A stretch of DNA of 64,000 nucleotides from Hanleya hanleyi (Eukaryota; Mollusca; Polyplacophora; Lepidopleurida; Hanleyidae): positions 42,641 through 106,640 of the forward strand of contig JAVTVY010025303.1 of assembly GCA_036873755.1 (NCBI GenBank), written 5' to 3'. Under the pieces are notes generated by a model, which saw only the letters and a program-made list of their open reading frames with translations, was not told the DNA's origin and did not search any database. Position numbers and translations under genes: made by a program. Below are positions 50,198-61,885 of this stretch, piece after piece. Position 1 is the stretch's first letter, and each line of letters opens with the position of its first letter.

Positions 50198-53100
50198 TCA
50201 ACTATAGTTTAGTCTACCACTGCGTCTGGAAGATCTTTTACTGCTACGTCTTTTAGGAGATTCTGTTTGTTCCACGTTTTCACTCTCTTCAGTACTACTC
50301 TTGGCGGCGCTGCTCTTCTTCTTAGGAGGCTGGAAATTAAAAACAAGTTTTATTAAACAATGATTTGGACAATTTACACATGATGAAACACCTAAAAGTT
50401 GCTTCTACTCCCTCAAACTTAAAAGCAGTATGTTTGTATTATGGCAACATACCAATGGTTGAATGAACGTTAAGGACTTTGAACACTGGGGATCAGGCTT
50501 CGCCGAGGTACTACTACCATGTACCAAATAAGTTCCAAACAACCCTCAACATATGTACCTCGGCTCATACAGAGAAACGATTACAAGTATCTTAACGTAA
50601 GGTTCACCTACTGTCGAGCTGATATTCCAACGTCTTGGTTTTGGTAATCTGGCAAAAAAAAATAGCAACATTTCTGGTCATTGAATACAATTCTTTCAGT
50701 AACAATTCTATCTTCAACTGATATTATTGTCAGACATTCAGTAAACAACAATCTTTTAGTTTTTGGAGTGGAATTATGTAAATACAGATATTGAGCTTCG
50801 ATTGGTTGCTACAAATACATTAACGATAAACATATATACAGTGAAACATGAGGATACGATCAAGCATGGACGACATGAAAGTGTTGGTCTTCTCAAATTT
50901 TGCGATGACAGCAGGAAGGAAATTGGGCTAAACATTTTGGTTTATTAACAGGATTCCAGTTTTTCCAGCAGTCAGTACTCTCAGATTTCACTGTACACGA
51001 TTTAGTGTACATACGGCTGGTCAGGAGAATACATGTAAACAACATCTTTATCTGATGACCCGTCCCTTGGGGGTCGATATGATTTAGGGGTCAGACTGGG
51101 TGAAGAATCTACAACAGACAAGGTAATTCCACATACAAATGAATATTGTAGTAAAGTAGTTAATCTTAATGGTGCTACCCATTCTGCTGAGTTCTTCATG
51201 AAAATGTACAAATTACTGGGGATCAGGGTAGCTAGGTGAAGAACTTTCTACAAAGTTTGAAGTTCTGTAGAAGAAAACCACTCGGAAACCGATTCTGTAA
51301 CTGGATCTGATCTCCATCCTATCTCGTGGCCATTCAGCGACCTTCTGGCACAAAAATAACGCTGTATGTTACCTTATCTTTGACCAATCAACGAAACATA
51401 GAGATTGCACAACATGATATTATGGGACAGACGTCTTCTTATGTAACAAACTCACTGGGTTATATGACCTAGGCATGGGAAACTGATATGTTTCGTAATA
51501 ACCAAAATGAGAACTGCATAGCTACAGCGAAATATATGACTGTCATCCATAACCATTAGGATATGTAATGAATAATTATCTATGTTTTAAATTTGCTTTG
51601 TATTTATCCAAACATCATTCGAACTAAGCTGTGTAGGAAAGAGCCATGTATGGTTTCGATATCAGTCGAGTGTGATATAAACACCATGTGGGCACATTTC
51701 ATGCTGTGGATTGATTGTCAACTTGACCCGATTCTTCAGCCTGAAATTTCAATGAATGTCATCTGCACTCTCAGTCCCTTAGAAGACTCGGGAATTACCG
51801 GGCTCTCTGCAGAATTTCGCGTTGACAGACTCAAGACAGGAAGAGGGTCAGATCCACTTACACCAGAGTGTATCTGTTTTTAATCAAATTGAAAGGAAAA
51901 TCTCTTAACTAACATTGGTTAATTATACTGACCAAGGCTATGTGCAGAGCTTTATGATGTACCCCTGGGTTGTGTCATTCATGGCAAGCGAAGCGATCTA
52001 GAAATAGATTACATGCGATCATTGCTTGAAGACCATTAGATTACCTGAGGAAGTCTGTCTCTCCCCATAGACCCTCATAGGCATGGAACTGGGGATAGGT
52101 GAGGGAGGCATCAGTGTTATGTTCTGATCCTGATGGAAGGTTATATTTCCCAGTACACCTACAGGAAAATAAACCACATACTTACAATACAACTTTACTG
52201 ATCACTACTTATAATCTGATCATACCATTTGAACAAATTTGTGAGAAGTTGAAAACTTATGTGAGATTGAGTTGATCATTTTCAGGCCGTGCTCATTAGT
52301 GTCCCTCGGAGTAATACAGCATTCCTCTCACACAGGAAAACCAGATGCATGCTTCTAAGATATGTATTGGTGTATAAATGTGCTTAACCCAGTGGAAGAT
52401 TAGCATGCAGGTAATCTATCCATCAAGGGTAAATAAACATCATTATCATTACACTGGTCAACTATATAGGCAGACAAAGTGGTTAACATGAGCTAAATAT
52501 ATATGTATTTATAAATGATAACTCAGAATGGAGTTTAGCCCCACAAATAGTAATTTGTATATATAAATTATTTTTGAGAGAAAGAATAAATTAGCTGTCA
52601 GTGGAAATCGAACCCACGATCTGTCCAATCTGTGGCATTGCTCTCACCATCTGAGCTATGCTGGCCTATAGGTCATACTAATACTCCTGCAAATCATTCC
52701 AATATATTATATCTATATAGGCAGAAAGAAATCATCCATTAAGCCCTATTATATTATGAGACATATGTATCAACATGTGATATTACTTAATATACGTACA
52801 ATGGAAAAATGTGTATAATTTGGCTTTCAGCATGTATGGAACAATGTCAGGCGTAAACAGCCGACATCTGAACCATATCTAAGATATAGTACTCACCTGA
52901 TGGCGTACTGATGGCTCTTTTGTTCTTGGCTGAATTATCAGGGGTTTTGAACAATATAGCCACTGGTGGTGTCTGAAAGTACAAGTCAACAATCAAAGTA
53001 AGTTGTTGAATTGTTTAAATTAGTTGTTGACAGAGCAAAAACCCAGGAGGGAGTAATAATCAACCGCAACTGTATCATGTTCAAGAAAATGTCAATAAGC

Positions 53101-54749
53101 ATACCAATGAAACCACATTATTGGTATGTTTTGACCAGAAATCTGCTTAAATAGCAGAGCAGAGAAGAAAGTTTCAAATATATTAGGGAAAATAATTGAT
53201 ACGTTGATTATTGATATATAATACCCGGCCAATTTCTTGTCAGGGATCAAGTCTTGATCATAATTAAAGATTGAATGCGGTACCAAAAACATATTTCTCC
53301 CAATAGACAAAGGATTACTCTGTCATCAGTTGTCTCTCATGAAATACACCTGATCTTTACATGGAAGGAGGAAGGGGGGGGGGGGAGGGATTTGGTTTAA
53401 TGTCACACTCAAGGTTATTTCACTCACTTTATGGTGGAAGAAGCCATAGTACTCTCACAGAGAATCATCACCCATCGGCAAGTAACTGGTAAACTCTCAC
53501 GCATGCACCAGCAGGGTTCGAACCTGTGCCGGTTCAGTGGTATGAGGCTAGCGATCACCAGCGAAGTACCTTGGACCACTCAGCCATTGAGGCCCCGACA
53601 TGGAAGGATGCTATATTAAAGCAGTCTTACCTCTCTAGAATTATCATCTTCTATCTCTTCCTCCACAGACTCCACATCCTCAGTACGTTTGGGGGAGGAG
53701 TCTTCTAGTGGGTGTGTCTTTCTCATAGGAGAGTTACGTACTTCTTTGACCTTCCTGGCCTTCTCCATGGCTTTCTTGGCCGAATTCAAGATAGCCATTG
53801 TGGACAGAGACATTCGCCTGTTATGTGTATGAATACACCAGAAAATGGCAAAAATTTAAGACATGATGAACATTTGGTATATCATAGAAATATGAAAATA
53901 ACTGCTCAGTTCATACTCATGACATTGTTAGTTGCTGAACCATATGCAGCTCAGATTGTCAGGAAAAAAAACCTAGATAATACTCATATTTTTCAGCTCA
54001 TATTCATAAAGTTCATCCTGGAGCAAAACCAAGGGATAGCAAATAAACCGAGGGCTGACCTGGCTGTCATAGGAGTAAGAGCTGCAGACAGGGCTGTGGA
54101 GGGACTTCCCTGGCCTTGATCCTGTACTCCTTCTCCTGATGAGGTCTGACCTTTGGGTGATGTACCAGTGGAGGATGTATGGCTGTTGGCTAATGTCTTG
54201 GGGGAGGAAGGTTTATTGGTGACCGGGGAGCCTGCTTCAGTCCTGGGGGAGCCAGTTCCAGTCCTGGGAGAGCCTGCTCCAGTCCTGGGAGAGCCTGTTG
54301 CAGTTCTGGGGGAGCCTGTTGCAGTCCTAGGGGAGCCTGCTCCAGACCTGGGAGAGCCTGTCCCTGTCCTGGGGGATCGTGCAGCATTAGGACTGCCCTA
54401 AAAATAATTTAGACACTTTTTTTACATTTATACCCTGCAACTCTATATCTGATCCGGACTTTCTTAAAACAACAGCGAACTGTCATTTTATGCATGATAT
54501 CTCACTGCTAAAGCGGTTCCACCACCAAGGAATGTTATTTCAGAAGACTATCACAATGGAATAGTAGACAACAGTGTTACTATCAGAAAACATTGACTAT
54601 CAGACCAGCTCTTAAACATTCCAGTATTCTTACAGTAACTGATCTTCTACCGGACTGTCGCTGTCTTTCTTGTTCCTCTTCCTGTTCTTCAAACTTCCTC
54701 AGGTCGAACTCAATCTCATTGGCCAACTGTCGGTCAGCTGACAGTATCT
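50198..54749 (-). CDS. NCAPD3: Condensin-2 complex subunit D3-like, C-terminal part (last eight exons)
   Basis: Exons in transcript order are 54634-54749, 54060-54397, 53631-53817, 52897-52972, 52045-52158, 51015-51108, 50613-50649 and 50198-50329. Phases agree at every junction and give 363 residues plus a partial codon, ending PKRRSSKRSSRRSGRLNYS. The first exon encodes ILSADRQLANEIEFDLRKFE, helical. Next come a GSPRTxx array, ARRMSLSTMAILNSAKKAM, KRAISTPSGVLGNITF, SPDQPLPKPRRWNISSTPP and a basic tail. The pattern of AILNSxKKA, a conserved AISTP, a PxPRxWN motif and a basic tail fits my memory of the condensin D3 C-terminus. That region is phosphorylated in mitosis and helps load condensin II; both are family knowledge. 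The HEAT-repeat part must lie upstream, probably beyond this window or in unrecognised exons. Another chromosomal protein with such a tail is not excluded. Confidence 0.62.
52594..52665 (-). tRNA. tRNA-like sequence, probably a pseudogene or SINE head
   Basis: 72 nt on the minus strand with an A box (TAGCTCAGATGGTGAGAGC), a four-pair D arm (GCTC/GAGC) and a good B box and T arm (GTGGG-TTCGATT-TCCAC). The acceptor stem pairs at only four of seven positions and the anticodon stem is poor, so it is unlikely to be functional. It lies in the intron between the fourth and fifth condensin-like exons listed. Confidence 0.45.
53375..53599 (-). mobile_element. tRNA-derived SINE, full length
   Basis: On the minus strand the head reads GTCGGGGCCTCAATGGCTG, with A box TGGCTGAGTGG and B box GGTTCGAACCC, and a long variable part as in class II (Leu/Ser-like) tRNAs. 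The body shares GTTTACCAGTTACTTGC and the tail GTGAAATAACCTTGAGTG and TTAAACCAAATCC with the copy at 19284-19462. It ends in a C-run. It is inserted in a condensin-like intron. Confidence 0.8.
54060..54397 (-). CDS. Exon with seven GSPRTxx heptads, condensin-like gene
   Basis: A 338-nt exon between TTTTTAG and AG/GTCAGC. It codes seven to eight tandem heptads (GSPRTGT, GSPRSGA, GSPRTAT twice, GSPRTGA, GSPRTGT, GSPRTEA, then GSPVTNK), then SSPKTLANSHTSS and LTPMTAR. The DNA repeat is 21 bp. Every heptad carries an SPR core, a minimal proline-directed kinase site. The plus strand across this exon is also open (repeated VLGEPAP) but is a shadow. Confidence 0.75.
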
Positions 54750-55337
54750 CTACAATATAGCGTAATACACATTGAGATCAAACATCCAGCAGCAACAATA
54801 AAACTGCCAGTCCATACAATAATGGTGTGATACCTCTTAAATGTCAGAAGGTAAATTTTACAAATGCTTTTCTGTGTTATTCATGTAGGGCACAATCCAT
54901 CCATAAGAAGCAGGCCTCTCAAGGAGTGAAATGAGTGTTTTATCACTCGCCTGAATCTCAGCATAGGTGAGAGAGATGGCAAGTGTTTTCGTCACTCATG
55001 AAAATCCTGCCCTGTACACAAAATTTACATTCAGATTCTGGGCGAGTTGTCCTGGGCCATTTTGAGATTTCAGGCTAGTATGAGGCCCACGCAAGTGGTC
55101 ACTCCTCGAAGTAACTGGATGTATGCCGCTCCACCCCTATCCAATCCCCTCATGATAAACCTACAACAGTACACATCTACATGAAAGTAATCGTCCACCA
55201 GTTAAGTATGTAGTCAGGAAGATATAGTCCAGACAATAATGCACATATTGATGTTGATCGCATATTAATAATAATCGCATATATTAAAGGAGACTGTGGC
55301 AGTTAATATATGTTGGCCAGAATTCAGCATTATAATA
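54750..55337. other. Intron or flank of the condensin-like gene, no exon recognised
   Basis: I could not find the preceding exon. A predecessor ending in phase 1 would be required by the 54634-54749 exon. Confidence 0.4.
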
Positions 55338-55500
55338 AGGGCTATTCCAGAAAAAAAGGCATGGGGGGGGGGGGGGCGGATGGGAAGCCTTATTTTTTTC
55401 TATGGGTGGTCGTGTTAAAATGAAATCCAATTCTGTGGGTGGTAGGATTAATAAAGAAATGGATTCTATGGGTGGTGGGTAAATAAAACCAATGGTGTCA
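55336..55500 (+). mobile_element. Left half of a TAA-flanked G-rich MITE
   Basis: TAA then GGGCTATTCCAGAAAAAAAG, a G-run, CGGATGGG, and inner phrases TTTTTTCTATGGGTGG, TCTGTGGGTGG and TCTATGGGTGGTGGG. The expected right end is missing here and appears at 59638-59797. A 3-bp TAA target and GGGC start suggest a PIF/Harbinger-type origin (inferred). Confidence 0.6.
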
Positions 55501-55994
55501 ATGTCTGGTCGTTGTTTTCATTCATTTATTTATTAAAACAGTACCCGAAGTGTTGTCTGTTCTTTTGTATATGTAATTTCTCGCTGGCAACCCTCGTATC
55601 TTCCTGGAAGTTCCTGATCGTCTCATTCAGTCACCTCCGTGAAAAGCACCCTCTTTGGAAGAATGTGGTCTTGTCAGAGTTGTCTCCCCTTTTCATTTTT
55701 TTTTGTAAAGTTACTAGCAAGTTGATTTACGAATTAAATTTGTTCCCAGAACCTTAAAAATTGCATTAGCACAAAATAATGTGAAAGCTGGTCGTATATT
55801 CGCATGTGGCGATATATACAAATCTGCCCGTTGAGTACCGAGGCGAAGTTTTGCTTCCATATTCTTCTGACCTTGCTGACGGTCTGTTCGACTGGCATGA
55901 CTGTTGAGCATCAAATTCAATATGAAATCCGTCAGAATTTTTTAAAATTCAATCAATTTGGCGGCATAATTTTCAAAGCAGTGGTTTCAACGAT

Positions 55995-56196
55995 ATGGAT
56001 CAACTAAAAAATCTGAACGACGAAGGACATAATTTACGCTTCAAAAAAGCAGTTGACACGGTCGGCACGGTCACAGTGAATAACTCCGAACCTGTTGATC
56101 TGGCGACATCAGCAGCAAATGATGATAATGATGAACCAAAACGCAAAAACAGCGTTCGCATGCCTTTTCTTGCATTAAATTTAATGACTTTTCAAG
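55995..56196 (+). CDS. Candidate first coding exon of an unrecognised plus-strand gene
   Basis: ATG at 55995 opens MDQLKNLNDEGHNLRFKKAV, with DNDEPKRKNSVRMPF later, and a possible donor CAAG/GTCCTA at 56196 (phase 1); without splicing the frame stops at 56240. TTTGGCGG and TTCAAA lie about 25 and 15 bp upstream, an E2F-like and CHR-like pair. No domain is recognised, and no phase-matched second exon is proved. It may belong with the exons near 61.2 and 61.9 kb. Confidence 0.35.
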
Positions 56197-56510
56197 GTCC
56201 TACAGTGATTATTCAAGTACCCAATTCAAGCCAATTTTAGGAAAACGGACGTGTTCGAATTATCTTTTTTTGACGCGAGAAGCTAAATGGCGGACTTCTT
56301 CATCTTTGATCGTTTTTAGTGAATTATCCATTGCCTCTTGCATTTCCCATCATTATTTTCTCTCTTTGGAGAGCAATGCATTCTTCCTGCTCTTTAACCA
56401 TGAAATTAGGTTCGAGTAATTGACCGCAATGATCGGCTGACAATGAAGAGATTAGCTTCATCGGACGCCCGGCCAATTTAAAATCACAAATTCGCGTACA
56501 TTAGTACATA

Positions 56511-56745
56511 CGTGACAAGAGCATATTCTGTCACTTAGACATTCTGATATTTTCTTTATTTTCTCTGCAGTACATGCTTGAAACCTTGCAGAATTTTTGT
56601 CACGGCCGACAAGACTATGTCCAACTATCCCGGTTTCGCCAATGATGTCAAAGGGGAAAATATATAAACGATCTAATGAAGAAACACAGATTACGTCATT
56701 TTCAGATTGAGAATCAAACCTAATAATTTCTTGATTGCTCTTCAT
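56511..56745 (-). CDS. Candidate minus-strand exon or ORF, unrecognised
   Basis: ATG at 56745 opens MKSNQEIIRFDSQSENDVIC and continues with LDRLYIFPFDIIGETGIVG to a consensus donor (CAC/GTATGT) at 56511; unspliced it would stop at 56458. The composition looks protein-like, but it faces the candidate exon at 55995, so both being exons of different genes would require overlapping introns. It ends in phase 0 and does not join directly to the 54749 exon. Confidence 0.25.
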
Positions 56746-58812
56746 AGGGAAATATTGTGGAAGGGCTTTTCAAGCTGTTTATGTCAATAAAACGAACAGC
56801 AAATTAATCAAGCGCCTGACACTATTTAAAGGCCCATATCAGGGCCAACTCATGTGAGACCCATATCAGGGCCAACTGATCTGAGACAATACAATCTTCC
56901 CAGCTGGAACGAGCTCATCCTGCCCGGTAATATCGGCTAAATGAAAGACATGAATTGCTTGACCTTTCTAACAATTCACTGTATCCATTCGTGCCTTGAT
57001 TAACAGATGTATTAAAATACTTTCACAGAATTGGGTGGGGTCAGTAGAATGAAAGTTTCAACATGCCACGTGTTGGTTGAACATTTTCCCGCCATACGGA
57101 GTTGCAATAACATCACGTGATCAAGCCTTGGATAGCATGGCACGTGGGCCAAACTTGCACTTGTTCACAGTTCCCGCTTCAAAATATATTCAGCTAACAC
57201 GTCAATGTATTATGCCTTCGTAAAAGTGAGATCAGGACTGCAATGAAAAGAAGAAAAAAAATGTTTCAAACCTGAAAAAGAATTCCCTTTTACCTCTCTC
57301 CGATCGTTATTCTGGCTTGAAATATGGCTCGACTGCAGCTGTTCTGTCATTTATTGGCTATACACTCACCTGTTTACCCAGTTTTATTCAAGTATATTTT
57401 GGCCTAACATGATCCGCATCAATCCACAATTTACGTTTTAATTAATCTGAAAATTGGATCGATCTGTTTCAGATGTATCTATGCTTCATTTGAAAATATA
57501 GTAGAATAAATGTAGGTTTATTCCATTTATTAAACGGCCAATAATCTCGGGCTATCTTACGTAAACGTCTCTTCCGACATTCAACTTTTGTGTCAATAAT
57601 CAGATCACAAGTACCGTAATTTCTTCACTAATACTGTAAAAAAAACTCATCTCAATTACGTTATTTTATTGCAAAAGAAATTTGGTTTATTAAAAACCGT
57701 ATGTATTTCTATTCCGATTTTCCACTTCAGTTGCTGCCTTGTTCACGTCAGCTCTTTTTATCCAGTCTTTAAAATCTGGCAAATTCAGTCATTCATCGTT
57801 AAATTTGCACTTTCCAGACGTTTTCAGTTTTTGATATCAGAACAGATTACCCTAATAATTCATCTTCCAAATTTAATTCTAAAACGGCCGATTTTTCCCG
57901 TCGTGATTTTTTCCATCCTAATAAAACGAAAACGAGCATTTTCAATATACTCGTGAAACAATAAATTCGAACACTCCCGTTTTCGTCGTGGAGTTCGTGC
58001 CGCTGAAAGTAAAGTGAATATGTTACTCAGAATAACTAAATAACTAAATCGTGACTAACGATACGCGTTGACACAGAAATAAAATACAAAAGTTCAGTTT
58101 TTGTGGTTGCGAATTCTCCATATATCATAGAACTATGATCAGAAGTCCCTAACCGGGTTCTCATTAGCAGGAGATTGGAGGCAAAAATGCCCGTCAACTG
58201 GCCATTTTGAGGCACCTACGAGATCAATAGAAAAAAAATTAACGGCAATTTGAATGATATTTTCGATGTCTCATTTTCTTTAATAAACAGATGATATGGA
58301 AGGACAAAGATATAAATGTTTCCCTCTGCTTGTCCCTGTCAGGGCTTCGGCGTAATAGTTAGTTTGTGCACAACTCCTATGTCGAGGGAGCCAGTATTTC
58401 ATTTCTTAGGATGTGCATGATGTGTCTCATACATTTTGACTGCAGAAAGGGAGAAGTTGAGTATTTCATTTGTGCTACGGGGAGATGTCAACATACATGG
58501 ATGCTGGTGTTTTATTCACTCACCAATCCAGAACTACGTTTCCATGTAATAAAATGACAAACGCCAGTGTTTCCAACAACATGATAATCCAGTTTATAAT
58601 CAACGAGGAATCAACTTTATGGAGCGGACGAACATAAAATATGCACCCTCGCTGGGTCAGTCACATTGACATCTCACGAGTGACGTTGTAGACAACCCGA
58701 TCATCATTGCAGGAATTTTAGAGGTTTAGTTTTTATGTATTTTCAATCCTTGACAAGCTGGACATTTCACTTTTTACTTCGTGTTTGATGGATAATGAAC
58801 CAAACGTCGGCA

Positions 58813-59088
58813 TCACGGTACAGATTTAGCCGGGAAATATGGTCGACTGACTGCAGGCACGTGTCGCAATACTGTCAGGCTACCATCCCCATTGCGGTAA
58901 TGGAAACTTCCACTGACCCGGTGTTGTAATCCCACAAGGCTTCCCGACGAATCGAATTGGAAGAGTTCACTTTCAAAATAGGGAAGTAAGGCACAAAAGT
59001 TTTCAACACGCATATCGCTTTTCAACAAAATCAACGCGAGGGCAGATTTTTCTTTCGTTTCGTAGACCATATTTTCTTTGTATTTCAT
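58813..59088 (-). CDS. Unrecognised 91-codon ORF
   Basis: It starts MKYKENMVYETKEKSALAL and continues with LLKSDMRVENFCALLPYFES. The GC content is higher than around it. No domain, no splice evidence, and it sits inside the interval bracketed by the two MITE halves. Confidence 0.2.
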   Translation of the reverse strand: MKYKENMVYETKEKSALALILLKSDMRVENFCALLPYFESELFQFDSSGSLVGLQHRVSGSFHYRNGDGSLTVLRHVPAVSRPYFPAKSVP

Positions 59089-59637
59089 TCTTGAAACTTA
59101 CTCTGGCGGACAAATTCACGACCTACGCAATTTAATGATAATAACTACACAGGGACTGCTTGAAGTTGAAGAAAAAGAAAAAAACATTTACGGCGACAGA
59201 TGGCTGATAAAAACTTTTGGGGTGGTAGCTTTTCGATGGGGAGGGCGGGTTACGCCAACTGACATATTTTAAGGATGGCCCTGAGTCTTTTAAATGAACT
59301 ATGATAGAGATATCAAACATAATACACGGTTTAGGCCAGAGCATATGTACAGGAGCGACGGATGGAAAGGGGAAACACAACAGGAGACAGAAACAACGAT
59401 CGTCAGTGAAGTTTTTATTCCATTTTGCTGGACTGCCAACCATACTTACCTATTACAGTAAAATTCAAGCACTTTCAAGGACGTACGGGAAAAAATTCTA
59501 ACTTTCAAGGCCTTGAATTTTCAATATAAAAATTACAAACTTTTATGGACCCATGCGAACCATGAAAAAATTAAAAATATTGGCCCGGGAAGTGATCTCC
59601 ATAAACAACAACAACAACGACCATGGTAGGAGGCCAA

Positions 59638-59797
59638 CCGTTTTTTTTGTTTTTTTTTTCTATGGGTGGTGGGATGCCTAGATAATTGAATTCTGTGGGT
59701 CCTTGTTGTGGCAGTAAATTCATTTCTATGGGTGGTGGGTAGTAAAAAACTCACCCATCCGCCCCCCCCATACCTTTTTTTCTGGAATAGCCCTAAG
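59638..59797 (+). mobile_element. Right half of a TAA-flanked G-rich MITE
   Basis: Inner phrases TTTTTTCTATGGGTGGTGGG, TCTGTGGGT and TTCTATGGGTGGTGGG, then CCCATCCGCCCCCCCC and CTGGAATAGCCC-TAA. The terminal 40 bp is the reverse complement of the left half at 55336. The inner part repeats the left half's inner part in direct orientation. Confidence 0.6.
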
Positions 59798-60103
59798 CAT
59801 AATCCTTGAGAAATGATGAATAAAATTTGACTGTTGCAGGCTGAAAAGTCACCTGCCAAAATGTTGCGGGCCAAAATGTCATGGATTGCCATGACTGAGT
59901 ATGCAGAATTGTGAATACAAACACATTTTTCAGTAACTGACTTTTGCGTGAACAAAAGAAACTGGATCGGGAGTGAAAAGACCTAATAATATCTATGTAT
60001 TTGGTATGACGTACATGTATAGTCCGCCACTGTGCACATTGCAACACCGAGAGAGAAGGTTGGTTATCACAGGGACAATCCATGGGTGTAATACCTTTGG
60101 GCC

Positions 60104-60164
60104 GTCATACATGTAGCTCAGTCGGCAGAGCATTGGCCTGATAAGCCGGGGTCCCGCTGATGAC
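60104..60164 (+). tRNA. tRNA-Ile(GAT)-like pseudogene lacking most of the T arm
   Basis: GTAGCTCAGTCGGCAGAGC is a good D arm and A box. TTGGC-CTGATAA-GCCGG forms an anticodon arm with GAT in the loop. GTCAT at the 5' side pairs with ATGAC at the 3' side. Between GGGGTCCCG and CTGATGAC the TTCGAAT-type T loop is missing, so it looks like a tRNA or SINE head with an internal deletion. Confidence 0.5.
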
Positions 60165-61176
60165 CAATTTATTCTCTCTCTCAAAAATCATTTCATCTGT
60201 ATATTTTAGAATTAGATGTAATATAATGTAGAAAAGAAACAAGTCACAACTGAACCTATAGTGAGTGATGGCATATCAAGAACTATTCAGTACCATAAGT
60301 TCTTCTGACATGCTGTAACAATCTTATCAAAGTGCATTCATTCCCCTGCCCCATATTTCCTGAGAACATTCCAAATTTATTGCTTGCCCAGGTGTTTAAG
60401 AAAACATATAACCCTAAACTTGACTATAATACAACACCATCTGGATTTGAACTGGATTGGATTGCATTTATACACTTACTTGGGCAGTCCATCTGCAATA
60501 TTAAAATGTTACAGTATGACACCACTCATTGCCGAGTTCTTCGTAACGTTACCAGTTGTATTTACGGTATCATTGTAACATGTCTGGGATTGTTCTCTCT
60601 GGTTTACTGTACTACAATTTGGCACAGAGTAAAAGCAATATAAATATTTACATTCAGGTACACAAAGCAGTAGTAGTCTGGCATTAAGGTGCTGCCAAAT
60701 GACTCAGGGCACAGTCTCTACTGGTATATACATCATTGTTAAGTTGGGGTTATATTTGTAACTTTATGTATCATCGCGGGTACATGTATCGAAGGGTTTC
60801 ACAATCGATGATATTCTAATGAGTACTTAGGTTGAACTCTGTGGGATGAGTTCGGTAATTTTTCTGGACTTGGTCCAGCTTTTTGGTGAGGATTTGTTTG
60901 GAAAACCCCAAATGACAAGAATTAGAACCTCGAAATGTTGAGCTGGTATAATTTGAAATTGAGCCAGGTTGGATTTTATTTAGAACCTTTGGAGGCATCG
61001 GGGCATAAAGTACATGTACGTGTGTGTGAAAAGTGATTTTATAAATAACGTGGAAATTTATGCATCAAGGGCAAATCGACTAAAGTTTAGGGAAGGGAAA
61101 GAAAGATTGGAGAGAGAGCAGGGAAGGGAAATACCAATTAAGCTGACTCAGCTTCCATATAACTGGTACTGGTTAG

Positions 61177-61279
61177 GTCAGCTGTAGCTTCCCATCCCAT
61201 GTGGCATATATACATCATCTCCCTCAAACCTTTCACTCCATACACTATCACCATAGTAACTGGGGCTCTCCATCCAAAG
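61177..61279 (+). CDS. Candidate exon A of an unrecognised plus-strand gene
   Basis: An open frame giving FPSHVAYIHHLPQTFHSIHY and ending NWGSPSK, with a strong donor AAAG/GTAAGA after 61279 (phase 1). This phase joins exactly to the exon at 61886. The acceptor is uncertain (AG at 61176, 61181 or 61187) and has a poor pyrimidine tract. The minus strand is also open here (MESPSYYGDSVWSERFEG to a stop). Confidence 0.35.
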
Positions 61280-61885
61280 GTAAGAGGTACGGCAAGATTT
61301 TTTTAAAGGTGGAACTTCAGAGTGAACTGGTACATGTACTCGTACTAATTTTACTGCATTTATATAAACTCATTGACTGCTGACAACAAAATACATTATT
61401 TAAATTTAGTTACATGTACCTTTGAACGTTTGCTATATTGCAAAGAATTCAGATGTGAAACAAGTGATCTTGTCTTTGGGGATTTTTTGATTGGTACTTT
61501 ATACTCAAGAACTTTATACTCAAGAACTGATGTAAGACCTCCTATTCCAAAGGTAATATTCTAGACAAAATACTGACAATGCAACTTGCAGCAGGTCCTT
61601 TGTCAATCACATTTTGTGAGTCTTCCATCGAATCATTGCCTCAAGAACTTACAGACTGACTATGAAATGCTGATCAGTGCTGTCTGGTACAGTACATGGG
61701 ACCCCAGGTAGATAACATTTTGACTCCATGTCAGATTTCTGTTCTGTTTTCGGACTTTGTAAATGGAAATTTGAATGGGGTTTGAATAAATGGTAACAAA
61801 TATTCGGACACACCATGTCCTGTGATTGTCAAGGTGATTTTAAACATAGTTTTATCACTATATCTATGTTGTTGTTGTTCTCCAG

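Noticed and set aside
54153..54401. Plus-strand 82-codon ORF with repeated VLGEPAP
   Set aside because: It is the antisense shadow of the GSPRTxx exon, whose splice sites and phases fit the minus-strand gene.
61195..61283. Minus-strand ORF MESPSYYGDSVWSERFEG ending in a stop
   Set aside because: It looks protein-like, but no acceptor with a pyrimidine tract or partner exon was found, whereas the plus strand has a strong donor in phase with the next exon. Kept only as an alternative.
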